Shown here piece after piece: positions 9,115 through 18,195 of a stretch of DNA of 64,000 nt. The position numbers and the translations under genes were made by a program. The stretch is from GCA-020345945 sp964596985 (lineage in GTDB: Archaea > Thermoproteota > Bathyarchaeia > RBG-16-48-13 > GCA-020345945). The stretch lies in contig CAZQWG010000002.1 in NCBI GenBank assembly GCA_964596985.1, forward strand, positions 186,001-250,000, in the 5' to 3' direction. Below the pieces are notes generated by a model that was given only the letters and a program-made list of their open reading frames with translations, was not told the origin of the DNA and ran no database searches. Position 1 is the first letter of the stretch; the number at the start of each line of letters is the position of its first letter.

Positions 9115-9585
9115 TCAGAATGACTGTAACCTCCCGAGGAAATAGATGAACGCTAGAAATATGGAAAGGGTCGTAATTACTATGGATGAAAAGAATCTTA
9201 CACTCTTCGGAAGATGCCAGCCAAGTATATTGGACGTCAGGTAAACGGCCAAAGAAATAGAGATAAGGCTAAGGATAGAGAGATAGAATAACCCGAAGCC
9301 CCCTTCCCCCGTCCCCTCAAAGGAGATTAATTGATACCACTCATTCCAAGAATTCATTTTCTTGAAGGAGAACAATTCGGGTAGGAATGGAGTTGGTGTC
9401 AAAGTATTCAACGTAATTATTACTATCACGAAGGGAGATGGACAGAAGAGGGATAAGACGAACGCTATGATGCTGAAGGGTATTCCTTTGCCCAGAGGAA
9501 TCCTAAATATCAGACAGGATAGAATAATAGAGACCATGACTGATGCTAAAGGCAGTATCTCTAGAATCAACTCGGATGAAAACAT
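9115..9585 (-). CDS. Small multi-pass membrane protein of duplicated cassette, copy B
   Basis: A 156-residue protein from ATG at 9585, with about four hydrophobic segments and no recognised family. An upstream in-frame TTG at 9645 would add 20 residues; the ATG is preferred because the product then aligns with copy A from its second Met. Both share a hydrophobic N-terminal half, a conserved YLTS in the last third, and a final helix. It precedes the paralogous GT-C gene, with which it seems translationally coupled. Confidence 0.6.
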   Translation of the reverse strand: MFSSELILEILPLASVMVSIILSCLIFRIPLGKGIPFSIIAFVLSLFCPSPFVIVIITLNTLTPTPFLPELFSFKKMNSWNEWYQLISFEGTGEGGFGLFYLSILSLISISLAVYLTSNILGWHLPKSVRFFSSIVITTLSIFLAFIYFLGRLQSF

Positions 9586-9797
9586 CGAAGTCCAATCTCT
9601 TACGGGTTGAGGATGAACTGAACCAATGATGCGCTCACTGAGCAACCTTCAACCATCTTATTGACTAGGCTCATAGACGATCAACGGCATTCCAAGAAAC
9701 TCTAGGTTTCTTTCCTGAGGGAAGACGATGTTCATGGTTATGTTTCATATTCAAGTAATAGCGCACGTTAAAAAGTCATTTCGAAGGACAAGAGTAG

Positions 9798-10952
9798 CTA
9801 AGCTCTAATCTCTGTTTCGAACTGGCTATGGGGTCCTAAAGTGTTGTTTGGATGAAAGTGAATGTTAGGACCAATTTTCGAGTGGTCTCCAATCACAACA
9901 CCAAAACTGGTGTCGTTTCCTGACGCAGTACAGCCGGGCCCGATCTGACAGAACTCACCGACGATACTATCTTTGAGAACTGTATCGTTAGAGATGATTG
10001 TATTATTCATCACTACTGAGTTCTCAAGTACAACATTCTCTACGAGGCGAACTCCATCTCCGATTTCCACGTACGGACCGATTTTACATCCAGGTCCGAT
10101 ATCGCAGTTCTCGCCGATGACTACGGGTCCCTTGATCTTCGTATCTTCTTGGACTATGGAGTTTTTGTCCATCTGTATGGGTCCTCTTAGTTCCGCGCCT
10201 TTCTGGACCTCCCCTAGCGTATAGAATGAGGGGAGTTCTGACAAGAACCTCCTATTTGCGTCCAAGAGGTCTGTCGGTCTTCCGGTGTCCTTCCACCACT
10301 TGATTGCCGGGAATCCGTATACCGGACTACCCTGTTCTACCAACCTCTGCATCGCGTCGGTTAATTCGTACTCCCCACGCCAAGAAGGTTTCAAATTCTC
10401 GATGGTATCGAGAATGGTTTTATTGAATACGTAAAGTCCTGCGACAACATAATCGGATGCTGGGACCTTGGGTTTCTCAACGAGTTTTTTAACTTCTAGA
10501 TCATCATTGAGGGTAACCACTCCAAAGGGTCTTGGATCCTTAACTTTTGCCAGGGCTATTGTTGCCTTAGCGTTATTGGAGGTATGTTGCTTCAACATCT
10601 TTTTCATGTCCAGCTTGATGAGAACATCCCCGAGGATAACAACGAAGTCATCTTCGCCTTGGAGGGATTCTTTAGCGCATTTGACTGCGTGCGCCAATCC
10701 TAGATTGTTTGGCTCTTGATCCACGTAGCTTATGCTTACATTGAAGCGGCTTCCATCATTGAAATATTGAATGATATCGTCTTTCATGTGTCTGACTACT
10801 ATCACTATTTCCTGTATACCACTACCACGCACAAAATCGATAATATGCTCTAAGAGAGGCTTCCCTGCTACCGGCAGCATATGTTTAGGCCTTGTGTAGG
10901 TCAAAGGCAGCATCCTAGTACCTCGACCTGCAGCAAGGATCACAGCCTTCAA
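9798..10952 (-). CDS. Sugar-1-phosphate nucleotidylyltransferase with left-handed beta-helix domain
   Basis: A 384-residue two-domain enzyme. The N-terminal nucleotidyltransferase domain has LAAGRGTRM (6-14) and RPKHMLPVAGKPL (21-33), the metal-binding LGD ending at Asp109, VEKP, and WWKDTGRPTDLLDAN. The C-terminal part from about residue 250 is a hexapeptide-repeat beta-helix (IGENCDIGPG, IGPYVEIGDG, VVLENSVV). The family makes NDP-sugars from sugar-1-phosphate and NTP; archaeal members are glucose-1-phosphate thymidylyl/uridylyltransferase-like, and some also acetylate amino sugars. Start TTG at 10952 gives the expected MKAVILAAG N-terminus. A TATA-like TTTTAAGA lies about 48 bases upstream. 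It probably feeds NDP-sugars to the SDR and DegT enzymes of the island. Confidence 0.9.
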   Translation of the reverse strand: MKAVILAAGRGTRMLPLTYTRPKHMLPVAGKPLLEHIIDFVRGSGIQEIVIVVRHMKDDIIQYFNDGSRFNVSISYVDQEPNNLGLAHAVKCAKESLQGEDDFVVILGDVLIKLDMKKMLKQHTSNNAKATIALAKVKDPRPFGVVTLNDDLEVKKLVEKPKVPASDYVVAGLYVFNKTILDTIENLKPSWRGEYELTDAMQRLVEQGSPVYGFPAIKWWKDTGRPTDLLDANRRFLSELPSFYTLGEVQKGAELRGPIQMDKNSIVQEDTKIKGPVVIGENCDIGPGCKIGPYVEIGDGVRLVENVVLENSVVMNNTIISNDTVLKDSIVGEFCQIGPGCTASGNDTSFGVVIGDHSKIGPNIHFHPNNTLGPHSQFETEIRA

Positions 10953-11076
10953 CTTGATCGTCTCACTGTGGACTCCGTCCTACGATTGATTAACATTCTT
11001 AAAAGAATTAGGCGTGTGGAGTCTTCTCGATATTAGAGAATTCCTCAAAGCATCAAAGTAATTCGTAACACACACG

Positions 11077-12342
11077 CTACCGTAGTGATTCAATAATTAG
11101 AGCCAAATTGTCTCTGAAACCATTTCTACCAAGTCGCTGGTGAAGGAAAAGGGGAGAGATAAAACCATCAGAAAATGAGTAGAAGAGAAAGGGTCTCGCT
11201 GAATTAGTGAATACAATAGTCAATACGATAAGAGAAATAGCCGTAACTCTGCTCAGTTTGTATCTCTCTATGGATTCGGCTATTCCAACCGCAGCTAACA
11301 CTATGAATAACGGAGTGAAATGGACCATGAATTGGTCACGCACTGGTCGGATAGCAAAGGAGTAAATACCTAATCCGTAGAGAGCCCAGGCTGGAAGCAT
11401 TAGTGACTTCTTTCTTGCTAGGTATATTATTCCCAAGATGGAAAAGAAGAATACCGGGAATCCTAGGGAAAAGGGCATTAGTCTCAGGTAAGGGAAACTC
11501 TGAAGACTTATGGAGAACGGTTGTAAGAGGGGTTGAATTAGGGCATCAATGCTGCCTCTGCCTACCAGGTGTGCACGCACACTAACAATAAAGGGCAATA
11601 GAGGACGGCCGCCGTAGAGATAGCATATAGGGGCTAGAAGTACTTGACCTATAGCAAACCCAAAAAAGAAGTAGTGAATTTTGTTTCTAGTCTCCTTTTT
11701 TAAGAGAAGAATTATGAGGACTGGTAGATGTAGATAGATGGTTGTCATCTTCGTCCAAAAGGCGATGGAAGAGAATAAACCTGATAGAATAAGATTCCTC
11801 ACATCTGCTGAGCGTAAGCATCTCAGGTAGAATAGTATTGCAGTGAAAGCGAAAGCTGTGACTGAAACGTCGACGAGAAGCATCTGACCGTACCATCCTA
11901 TATGCCAATTAAACCCCATTATCAGGGTGGTCAAGGCTGCTGTTCTTCGGTCAAATAGAAGATAGCTAATATGATATGTAGCCGTCAAGAGCAGCCACAT
12001 TGTAAGGACGTTCCATATCCATAGATAGTTGACGAACTGAGGAAAACCAAACAACTCGTATATTCCTGCTATGAAGAGGGGAAGGACCGGTGGCTGATCA
12101 GTTGCTATCTCGTTGGCATTCGCAATGCCTGCTATCAGTGTACGCTTGGTGGCACTGGCACTAACGTCTTTGGCGTTTGAGACCGCGAGTCCGGCACCAA
12201 TATACCAGAAGGAATCCGGGTAACCAGAATTCAACGCACTCCCATACAGTACAGCTAGAATTAGGTGGTATAGTGCTGGGATGAGTATGATTCTCCGTGA
12301 CTGCCATACACTTGGGTCTATCAACTTCGATAGCATATTCAT
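11077..12342 (-). CDS. GT-C membrane glycosyltransferase, paralogue of 3016-4413
   Basis: A 421-residue protein with about ten hydrophobic segments. YPDSFWYIG at 41-49 places an Asp in the first loop. Shared blocks with the gene at 3016 are GFPQF...YLWIWN, NWHIGWYGQMLLVD and LPAWALYG...HFTPLFIVLAAVG. Copy-specific is a longer first loop (about 20 more residues before QPPVLPLF). ATG at 12342 with an AAGGT-like site close upstream. Likely uses a polyprenyl-phosphate sugar outside the cell; specificity unknown. Confidence 0.75.
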   Translation of the reverse strand: MNMLSKLIDPSVWQSRRIILIPALYHLILAVLYGSALNSGYPDSFWYIGAGLAVSNAKDVSASATKRTLIAGIANANEIATDQPPVLPLFIAGIYELFGFPQFVNYLWIWNVLTMWLLLTATYHISYLLFDRRTAALTTLIMGFNWHIGWYGQMLLVDVSVTAFAFTAILFYLRCLRSADVRNLILSGLFSSIAFWTKMTTIYLHLPVLIILLLKKETRNKIHYFFFGFAIGQVLLAPICYLYGGRPLLPFIVSVRAHLVGRGSIDALIQPLLQPFSISLQSFPYLRLMPFSLGFPVFFFSILGIIYLARKKSLMLPAWALYGLGIYSFAIRPVRDQFMVHFTPLFIVLAAVGIAESIERYKLSRVTAISLIVLTIVFTNSARPFLFYSFSDGFISPLFLHQRLGRNGFRDNLALIIESLR

Positions 12343-12630
12343 AGCTACCTTCGAGTGTTCAGCTACACTAAGAGTTATTTTACATAAGTATTGCAGGGCT
12401 GTTTCTCTCTGTGTGTATTATTATTGGTTGTATTCTAGCGGTCAATTAGCTACCTTTGAAAGAATTGGTAAATGCTTGGTGATGTTGCTTAACCGCCTGT
12501 TGTATTCCTGACAAGTGATCTATAAAATTAACACGGATCGGAACAGTATTTATTCGCCTTTGAGTAACATCTGCCAATAGGATCATCAATTCAGAAGTAA
12601 TTACTAGTAAGGTCATAGGAAGAATTTGGG

Positions 12631-13362
12631 ATGCGTTCATTGACACTTGTTACTCCGACGTACAATGAGAAAAATAATATTCAGAGGTTGTCCGACTTCC
12701 TAGCCAAGTTATTCAATGACATTGAGCTCGACTACGAGCTGATAGTAATCGATGATAACAGTCCAGACGGTACAGGTCAACTTGTAGATCGACTCGCAGA
12801 TAAGAATCATTCCATAGTTCCAATTCATAGACCTCATAAGATGGGTCTGCAATCCGCCTACTTGGAGGGTGTTAAACGGGCGACCAAAGAAACGATCATA
12901 CTCATGGATTCGGACTTCTCACATGATCCGAGTACAATCCCAGAGATGATCGAGAAACTAGATGAAACCCCTATTGTCTTGGGGTCGCGCTTCACTGAAG
13001 GCGGCGGATTTAAGACTCTGACTCGAAGGAAAATCGGGACAACTCTGCTGAACGTATTCATCCGATGGCTATTCGGAATGAGAATACGCGACTATACAAA
13101 CGGCTTTATCGCCATCAAGAAAGATGTGCTCCATCTCCTTCTGGAAGAAGGTGAGAAGAGAAACATCTTCCCCTTTGATATCGTAATATACACTGTGCCT
13201 TTGATTATGCTAGCCCATATCAAGTCGATCCCCATTGTGGAGGTGCCAACGACCTATGTCTACCGGACTTGGGGAAAAAGCAAACTGAACATATGGAGTG
13301 TTGGATCCAAGACTCTCTTCTATGTCCTTACTAAGTACTGGCTTTTATTGAAGGAGTGGTAG
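12631..13362 (+). CDS. GT2 dolichol-phosphate mannosyltransferase-like
   Basis: A 243-residue DPM1-type protein. Seen: VTPTYNEKNNI (7-17), IDDNSPDGTG (40-49), metal-binding DSD 93-95 followed by SHDP, GSRF...GGG, DYTNGF and RTWGKSKL near the C-terminus. These are typical of cytoplasmic archaeal and eukaryotic DPM1 proteins, which load a sugar onto dolichol phosphate. No membrane anchor. It is the closest match to classical DPM1 in the window. ATG start with an AGGA-like element about 10 bases upstream. Confidence 0.9.
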   Translation: MRSLTLVTPTYNEKNNIQRLSDFLAKLFNDIELDYELIVIDDNSPDGTGQLVDRLADKNHSIVPIHRPHKMGLQSAYLEGVKRATKETIILMDSDFSHDPSTIPEMIEKLDETPIVLGSRFTEGGGFKTLTRRKIGTTLLNVFIRWLFGMRIRDYTNGFIAIKKDVLHLLLEEGEKRNIFPFDIVIYTVPLIMLAHIKSIPIVEVPTTYVYRTWGKSKLNIWSVGSKTLFYVLTKYWLLLKEW

Positions 13363-13415
13363 CCCAAGAACAGCGGTTGCCGCCTCTTAAGTAGTGGTAT
13401 CATCGAAAGGTGGTC

Positions 13416-14048
13416 TCAGACCTTCTTCCTTACCTGCAGTACTCTCGCAATCGGAGGGAGAATAGGTAGGTACCTTATGCCTTCTACGCGGTCAATCTCG
13501 AATCCTCTAGATTTTAGCATATTCTCGTATGAAGATAGGCTCATCGTATAGGGAGTGAACTCGGGCCAATTAGTAATCCTTAGCCGCCCGAGGAGTTCAA
13601 GGAATAGGTACCAGAACGTGTTTGGTATTGCCAGTAATCCACAACCATCTTCCTTGAGTACCCTCCAGATCTCGTTGATCACAAATTCGGGATTCGGCAT
13701 GTACTGTATTACCTCAATGACTGTTACTAAGTCAACCGAGTTATCTAAAAGCGGCATTTTCTCCGCGTCTCCGACTATTGAGAGTTCGCAACCCTTGTCT
13801 TTCGCTGATTCCATCATTCTCCTTGAGATATCAATTCCGATGACCTCCCTCCCCTCAAGGAGTATCTCAAGGAACCTGCCGGTTCCAGCCCCTACGTCTA
13901 GTAGAATTCCTTGGAGATCTGCCAACCATTCCTGTAGTATTGCCGCCTCAAGTTTGGTGTACCTTGGGTTGGCTTTCTTCTCGTATAACGGGGATATCTG
14001 CTCGAAGACAGAGCGTATCCAAGACTTGGCTTCGATGGATTTACTCAT
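13416..14048 (-). CDS. Class I SAM-dependent methyltransferase
   Basis: A 210-residue enzyme with motif I DVGAGTG at 51-57, GIDIS shortly after, and DAEKMPL. Its C-terminal half resembles the divergent gene at 16218-16844 (IPNTFW against LPNLFW, TNWPEF against THWPGY), so the two are paralogues. GAGGT at 14055-14059 lies 6 bases before the ATG. It sits 19 bases after the DegT gene in the same direction, so the aminotransferase and methyltransferase probably act on one sugar, for example making an N-methylated or O-methylated amino sugar. Confidence 0.85.
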   Translation of the reverse strand: MSKSIEAKSWIRSVFEQISPLYEKKANPRYTKLEAAILQEWLADLQGILLDVGAGTGRFLEILLEGREVIGIDISRRMMESAKDKGCELSIVGDAEKMPLLDNSVDLVTVIEVIQYMPNPEFVINEIWRVLKEDGCGLLAIPNTFWYLFLELLGRLRITNWPEFTPYTMSLSSYENMLKSRGFEIDRVEGIRYLPILPPIARVLQVRKKV

Positions 14049-14067
14049 CCGAGGACCTCAATTCACC

Positions 14068-15198
14068 TCAATCAACAGTTGGGCTGCTATCTTGGGTTCT
14101 TGCATATTCAGTGACCGTCTTCGCTATGTAGTTCATATTCTCCGTTGAGAGGGTTGGGGAACATGAGATATAGAATCCGGAATCGTAGGCTCTACATGCT
14201 TCTGGGTAATATGTTTCCTCGTAGGAGTATATCTTTCTGAACGGTGGAACTCTAGGGATTAAAGAGAAGATGGGTCTGGTTTCGATTCCCTCTTTCTTGA
14301 GGAATTCTACTAAGGATTTTCGGTTGATATCTCTGGTTCGGATTGGGTATGAGAAGTAAGAGTGGTAGGCGTAGTCTGCTTCGAAAGGCAAAACGAGATC
14401 GGGGATCTCGCTGAGGACTCCAGTCAGGTATTCTGCGTTTCTACGTCGTTGCCGAATAAACTGGTTTATCCTGTTCATCTGGGCGATTCCTATTGCCGCG
14501 TGTATATCGGACATCTTATAGTTGAATCCTATGAATGGATGGTGAAACTTCTTCTCTTGGTGAGAGCCGAAGTTCCTAAGACTTGTCATTCTGTCTCTCA
14601 GTTCTGGGTCATCTGTCACGACCATTCCCCCCTCGGCGGTTGTTATCGTTTTGTTTATGTAGAAGCTGAAGCACCCTGCTTTGCCTAACGACCCTGCCAT
14701 TCGATTCTTGTACTTTGAGCCGGCAGCTTGGCAAGCATCTTCTATCACTAGCAGATTATGCCGCTCTGCTATCTCCATTACTGGGTCCATGTCGACAGGA
14801 TGCCCGAAGAGGTGAACAGGCATTATGGCTTTAGTCTTCTCGCAGATTTTCTCCTCAATTTTCTCAGGGCTGATGTTCATCGTGAGGGGGTCGATGTCGA
14901 CTAGAACAGGGCGTGCCTTTGAATAATGGATTGCATCTATCGTCGCGACACACGTCAGAGGGGATGTTATGACCTCATCACGCTCGATAATCCCCAATGC
15001 CTCGAGTGCCAAGTGAATGGCTGCGGTTCCAGTGTTGGTTGCTACCCCATACTTTGATCCACAGTACTTTGAGAAGCGCTCCTCGAATTCCTCAACCTTC
15101 CTTCCTTGGGAGATCCATCCGCTCTTAACAACATCCAGAACTGCTTCTACTTCCGCTTCTCCTATAGACGGTTCTGCGACAGGGATCTTCCATCTCAT
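14068..15198 (-). CDS. DegT/DnrJ/EryC1 PLP-dependent sugar aminotransferase
   Basis: A 376-residue aminotransferase of full family length. Seen: SGWISQG near 26-32, TNTGTAAIHLAL (55-66), VIEDACQAAG with PLP-contacting Asp154, and SFYINKTITTAEGGM with the Schiff-base Lys183. The family aminates keto-sugars on nucleotides using glutamate or glutamine. ATG at 15198 follows GGGAG by about nine bases. First gene of an apparent two-gene operon with the methyltransferase at 13416. The other DegT gene (51836) is a distinct paralogue, so at least two amino sugars may be made. Confidence 0.9.
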   Translation of the reverse strand: MRWKIPVAEPSIGEAEVEAVLDVVKSGWISQGRKVEEFEERFSKYCGSKYGVATNTGTAAIHLALEALGIIERDEVITSPLTCVATIDAIHYSKARPVLVDIDPLTMNISPEKIEEKICEKTKAIMPVHLFGHPVDMDPVMEIAERHNLLVIEDACQAAGSKYKNRMAGSLGKAGCFSFYINKTITTAEGGMVVTDDPELRDRMTSLRNFGSHQEKKFHHPFIGFNYKMSDIHAAIGIAQMNRINQFIRQRRRNAEYLTGVLSEIPDLVLPFEADYAYHSYFSYPIRTRDINRKSLVEFLKKEGIETRPIFSLIPRVPPFRKIYSYEETYYPEACRAYDSGFYISCSPTLSTENMNYIAKTVTEYARTQDSSPTVD

Positions 15199-15283
15199 AT
15201 GATATCTCTCCCGTCAATTGGTCTTCATAGAACTTTTCTTGTCCGGTGAAGATCTCAGCTCCCTGCCTCCGTTTCTTTCTCTC

Positions 15284-16033
15284 CTATTCTTGTCCTTTGT
15301 CCTTGAGAGTGCTGTGGTTCCGTCTTCTCGCCTCTACGATCACGAATCCTGCTATATATTCGAGGAAAGTCTTCTCGAGGATTGTCTCTATTGGCTCCAA
15401 GAGGTTCAGTAAGGTGAGAGGCATCATAGGGTGAGAGAAGGAGAACCCTTTGATTCTGACATCTATTAGGCCATGATTCAAGAACAGCCTCCTTAGGTTT
15501 ATTCTGTTGCAATCCGAGATACCTTTGTCAGCTTTCCTTAGCAATGAGACGAGGAGTCCGAAGGGACTCGACCCATTAGGTTCGATATCTATCACAAACC
15601 CACTTGGACGTAAAGCGCGGGCAATCATCTTAGTGGCGGTTTCTTTATCTTCGATATGATGTATCAGGTCGCTTGCGAATACTAGGTCAAATTGACCTTT
15701 GCGGAAAGGGGAGAAGTTGATATCCGCTACAAGGAAGTCAAGGCTTTCTCCAAGTTTACATGTTTTCGAGAATTTGTTTGCCTGTTCGATCATTTTATAG
15801 GATAGGTCAAATCCGACTACTCTGCTACCCAGTTCCGCGAAGATTAGACTGAAGGTACCGGGTCCACATCCCACATCAAGTATGCACTTCCCCTCTAACC
15901 TATGCCTATTGGTGACTTGCCTAGTCTTCTTTAGAATATGTTTACGTATCCGCGGATCTTTGAGGTTTTGAAAAGTATAGGGGTATGTCTGAGCGTAGTC
16001 ATCGAAGAATTCCGCAGTCTCCTTCTTTGACAT
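15284..16033 (-). CDS. Class I SAM-dependent methyltransferase
   Basis: A 249-residue enzyme. Motif I DVGCGPG is at 53-59, then VVGFDLS, and DLIHHIEDKE in the post-motif region. The C-terminal 90 residues include a basic and hydrophobic stretch (GLLVSLLRKADKG...RRLFLNHGLIDV) typical of lipid- or sugar-modifying UbiE-like enzymes. I chose ATG at 16033; an in-frame TTG at 16051 would add six residues. Upstream of the DegT gene on the same strand. Confidence 0.85.
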   Translation of the reverse strand: MSKKETAEFFDDYAQTYPYTFQNLKDPRIRKHILKKTRQVTNRHRLEGKCILDVGCGPGTFSLIFAELGSRVVGFDLSYKMIEQANKFSKTCKLGESLDFLVADINFSPFRKGQFDLVFASDLIHHIEDKETATKMIARALRPSGFVIDIEPNGSSPFGLLVSLLRKADKGISDCNRINLRRLFLNHGLIDVRIKGFSFSHPMMPLTLLNLLEPIETILEKTFLEYIAGFVIVEARRRNHSTLKDKGQE

Positions 16034-16217
16034 CAACGATCTATCACTCAAATGGACACAGGGGGTATTGGAGATTAGAAGTGCAGTCTATCCAATAGGT
16101 TATTAATTTTCTTCAACGTCCTTAGGAAGGTTGTTTCATGAATCTCAGAAAGATTTGTATCGAACATTTCATTAGTCACAGCCCAGTTTTTCCTTGGAAA
16201 ATGTGTTGTTGATCTAC

Positions 16218-16844
16218 ATGTCCTCAACAAAGAACCAGGTGGCAAAGGCATATGACTCTGTAGCGTCTTTCTATGATGATAAGGCAAACAAATCCCTTTT
16301 TGAGAATGAAAGAATTATTCTTTCAAGATTTCTCAAGAATCACAATAGGAGGAATGTATTGGATATTGGTGGAGGAACATGCCGTTTCTTCGAGATCCTC
16401 AAAGGAGAGGGGGAATATGTTGCTTTGGACATTTCTAGAAGGATGTTGGAATTTGGGAAGAGGTGTTACCCTATTGAACCTATTGTGGCGGATGCTGAGC
16501 ATCTCCCGGTAGTACCTGATAGATTCGACTTAGTAGTTATGCTTGAGATGTTGCAGTTCTTATCCCACCCTGAACTAGCTTTCCAGGAGATAAGAAGGGT
16601 TATGAGCAAGCCTGGAATTGCAGCGGTCACTCTGCCCAATCTCTTTTGGGAGATACCTGTCAAGATAATGCTCCGATTAGGCATGACCCATTGGCCTGGT
16701 TATAGCAAGGAAACTCGATCAATCGAAGAGTACGAACGTGTAATTCGTGAATCCGACTTAGAAGTTCAGGAGACAAGTGGATTCACATTGTTGCCTCTGT
16801 TTCCGATCGTTAGCAAGCTGGTGAAACTTGGTAAGAGGGAGTAA
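16218..16844 (+). CDS. Class I SAM-dependent methyltransferase with altered motif I
   Basis: A 208-residue enzyme; motif I reads DIGGGTC (49-55) with Cys where the third Gly usually stands. EMLQFL and LPNLFW...THWPGY link it to the minus-strand paralogue at 13416. ATG at 16218 was chosen over an in-frame TTG at 16194 because the product then begins at the conserved AYDSVASFYDDKA segment. It diverges from the methyltransferase at 15284 and precedes the unknown membrane gene by 70 bases. Confidence 0.8.
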   Translation: MSSTKNQVAKAYDSVASFYDDKANKSLFENERIILSRFLKNHNRRNVLDIGGGTCRFFEILKGEGEYVALDISRRMLEFGKRCYPIEPIVADAEHLPVVPDRFDLVVMLEMLQFLSHPELAFQEIRRVMSKPGIAAVTLPNLFWEIPVKIMLRLGMTHWPGYSKETRSIEEYERVIRESDLEVQETSGFTLLPLFPIVSKLVKLGKRE

Positions 16845-16914
16845 TTAGAATTCTCTAAACACTTCTATCTATCAGCAATCAATTGAAATTGATCGCAATT
16901 ACTTTGGTGACAAA

Positions 16915-18195
16915 ATGAGAATGGACTGGCTTCAATTGAGAAGACTGAGGGATTCGGGTTCCCATGTCTTCTTAGTTGGTCTTGTTATCACAATGGTATT
17001 GATGCTTGGTTTCAGCTTTGCGGGCAGTCCAGATCCTAGAGTCAAGATATATGTTCTTGCGAAAGAAGAGACCGCTTATTCTCTGTCTTCGTTGATAAGA
17101 AAAAATGTCTCAGGGGAGATCGTGCTTATTACACCTCAGGACGAGTTCAATGATCTCGATATTCTTGCTATTACAGATTGCATTGATATGACAGTAATTG
17201 CCGATTTTCCTGTTATCTGGGAAACCCATGAAGATATTGAAAGATTCTTGACCTCTACAATTTATCCTATGAGGAAAGTGATCGTTTGGGACCGTTTTCA
17301 AGACCATGAATTTGCCTCTAAGTTAATCATCCATTTCCCCAACACAAAGGTTCTATCTGAATTAGAGATCTACGATGCAATCAGAAAAATGGTCGCCGAA
17401 GCTGAAAGTAATCCCTTCTATGGTTTCTTCGTCAAGGCTACAGCCGTTTCTTCACTTATCCTAGTCGGGATTGGGGCGGCCTACTGTGGCTCAAGGATGC
17501 TTGAATTTGGCTCAAAAGGATTATTTAGTGGGATTGTCGAGGGTACTTTCATTCTTTCGTCAGTCTTCCTTTCAATTCAAGGTATATACTTGGGGAGCAG
17601 CCGAGTACTTAGGATGCCCGTCAGTCTACATGCAACTACCTCTATGATAACGGGGATGTCTTATCTTGGACTTTTTGGGGGAGGCAGCATACCAAGGATT
17701 CTCGTGGCAGCAACTGGGTTAACTTTTGGGATTCTGTGGGTTCAGAAGAGATTCGATCTAAGGATTATGCTTGTCATGGGTTCTATGACCATATTGGGAT
17801 TAGGACTCATGATATCAGAGGGATTCAACTTCCTTGGTGGAGATAATTTTCTAGGCGAATCCCTTCTCCGGTTCGGATACCAATACTATAAGTTGACCAA
17901 GACAACGGGAGTTATATTCTCAAGAGGGACTATGCTCTTTTTCCCTGGATTAATGTCCCTTGTGGTTGTTCCAAGAATGAAAACTAGTATTCACTATTTT
18001 ATTTTTCCCTTTTCAATTATCGTTGGTGGTTGGGGGCTAATGAGAGTTGGGGATATGCGGCTTAACGTATCAATTACCAGTTTTATTCCCGGTATACTTT
18101 TAGGTACTCTCTCTTGTCTCTTCATTTTGTTAATAGATGAGGCTATATACGATCTTTCGAGAATACGAGATCGAGGAGGGGATGTGGGTAAGTAG
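16915..18195 (+). CDS. Unknown multi-pass membrane protein with extracytoplasmic domain
   Basis: A 426-residue protein I do not recognise. Seen: a short basic N-terminus, a first membrane helix (about 17-37), a soluble segment of about 130 residues (40-170) with alternating strands and helices (IYVLAKEE, EIVLITPQ, KVIVWDRF), then about eight hydrophobic helices to the C-terminus, ending in a charged tail. The lone helix before the soluble part places that part outside the cell if the basic N-terminus stays inside. The neighbours are a methyltransferase and a GtrB-like GT2. A short inverted repeat lies about 23 bases before the ATG. A polymer-export or sensing role is speculation. Confidence 0.7.
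   Translation: MRMDWLQLRRLRDSGSHVFLVGLVITMVLMLGFSFAGSPDPRVKIYVLAKEETAYSLSSLIRKNVSGEIVLITPQDEFNDLDILAITDCIDMTVIADFPVIWETHEDIERFLTSTIYPMRKVIVWDRFQDHEFASKLIIHFPNTKVLSELEIYDAIRKMVAEAESNPFYGFFVKATAVSSLILVGIGAAYCGSRMLEFGSKGLFSGIVEGTFILSSVFLSIQGIYLGSSRVLRMPVSLHATTSMITGMSYLGLFGGGSIPRILVAATGLTFGILWVQKRFDLRIMLVMGSMTILGLGLMISEGFNFLGGDNFLGESLLRFGYQYYKLTKTTGVIFSRGTMLFFPGLMSLVVVPRMKTSIHYFIFPFSIIVGGWGLMRVGDMRLNVSITSFIPGILLGTLSCLFILLIDEAIYDLSRIRDRGGDVGK

Noticed and set aside
12446..12646. 66-codon minus-strand open frame in the region before the GT2 gene
   Set aside because: Overlaps the GT2 start, has no ribosome site and no family-like pattern.
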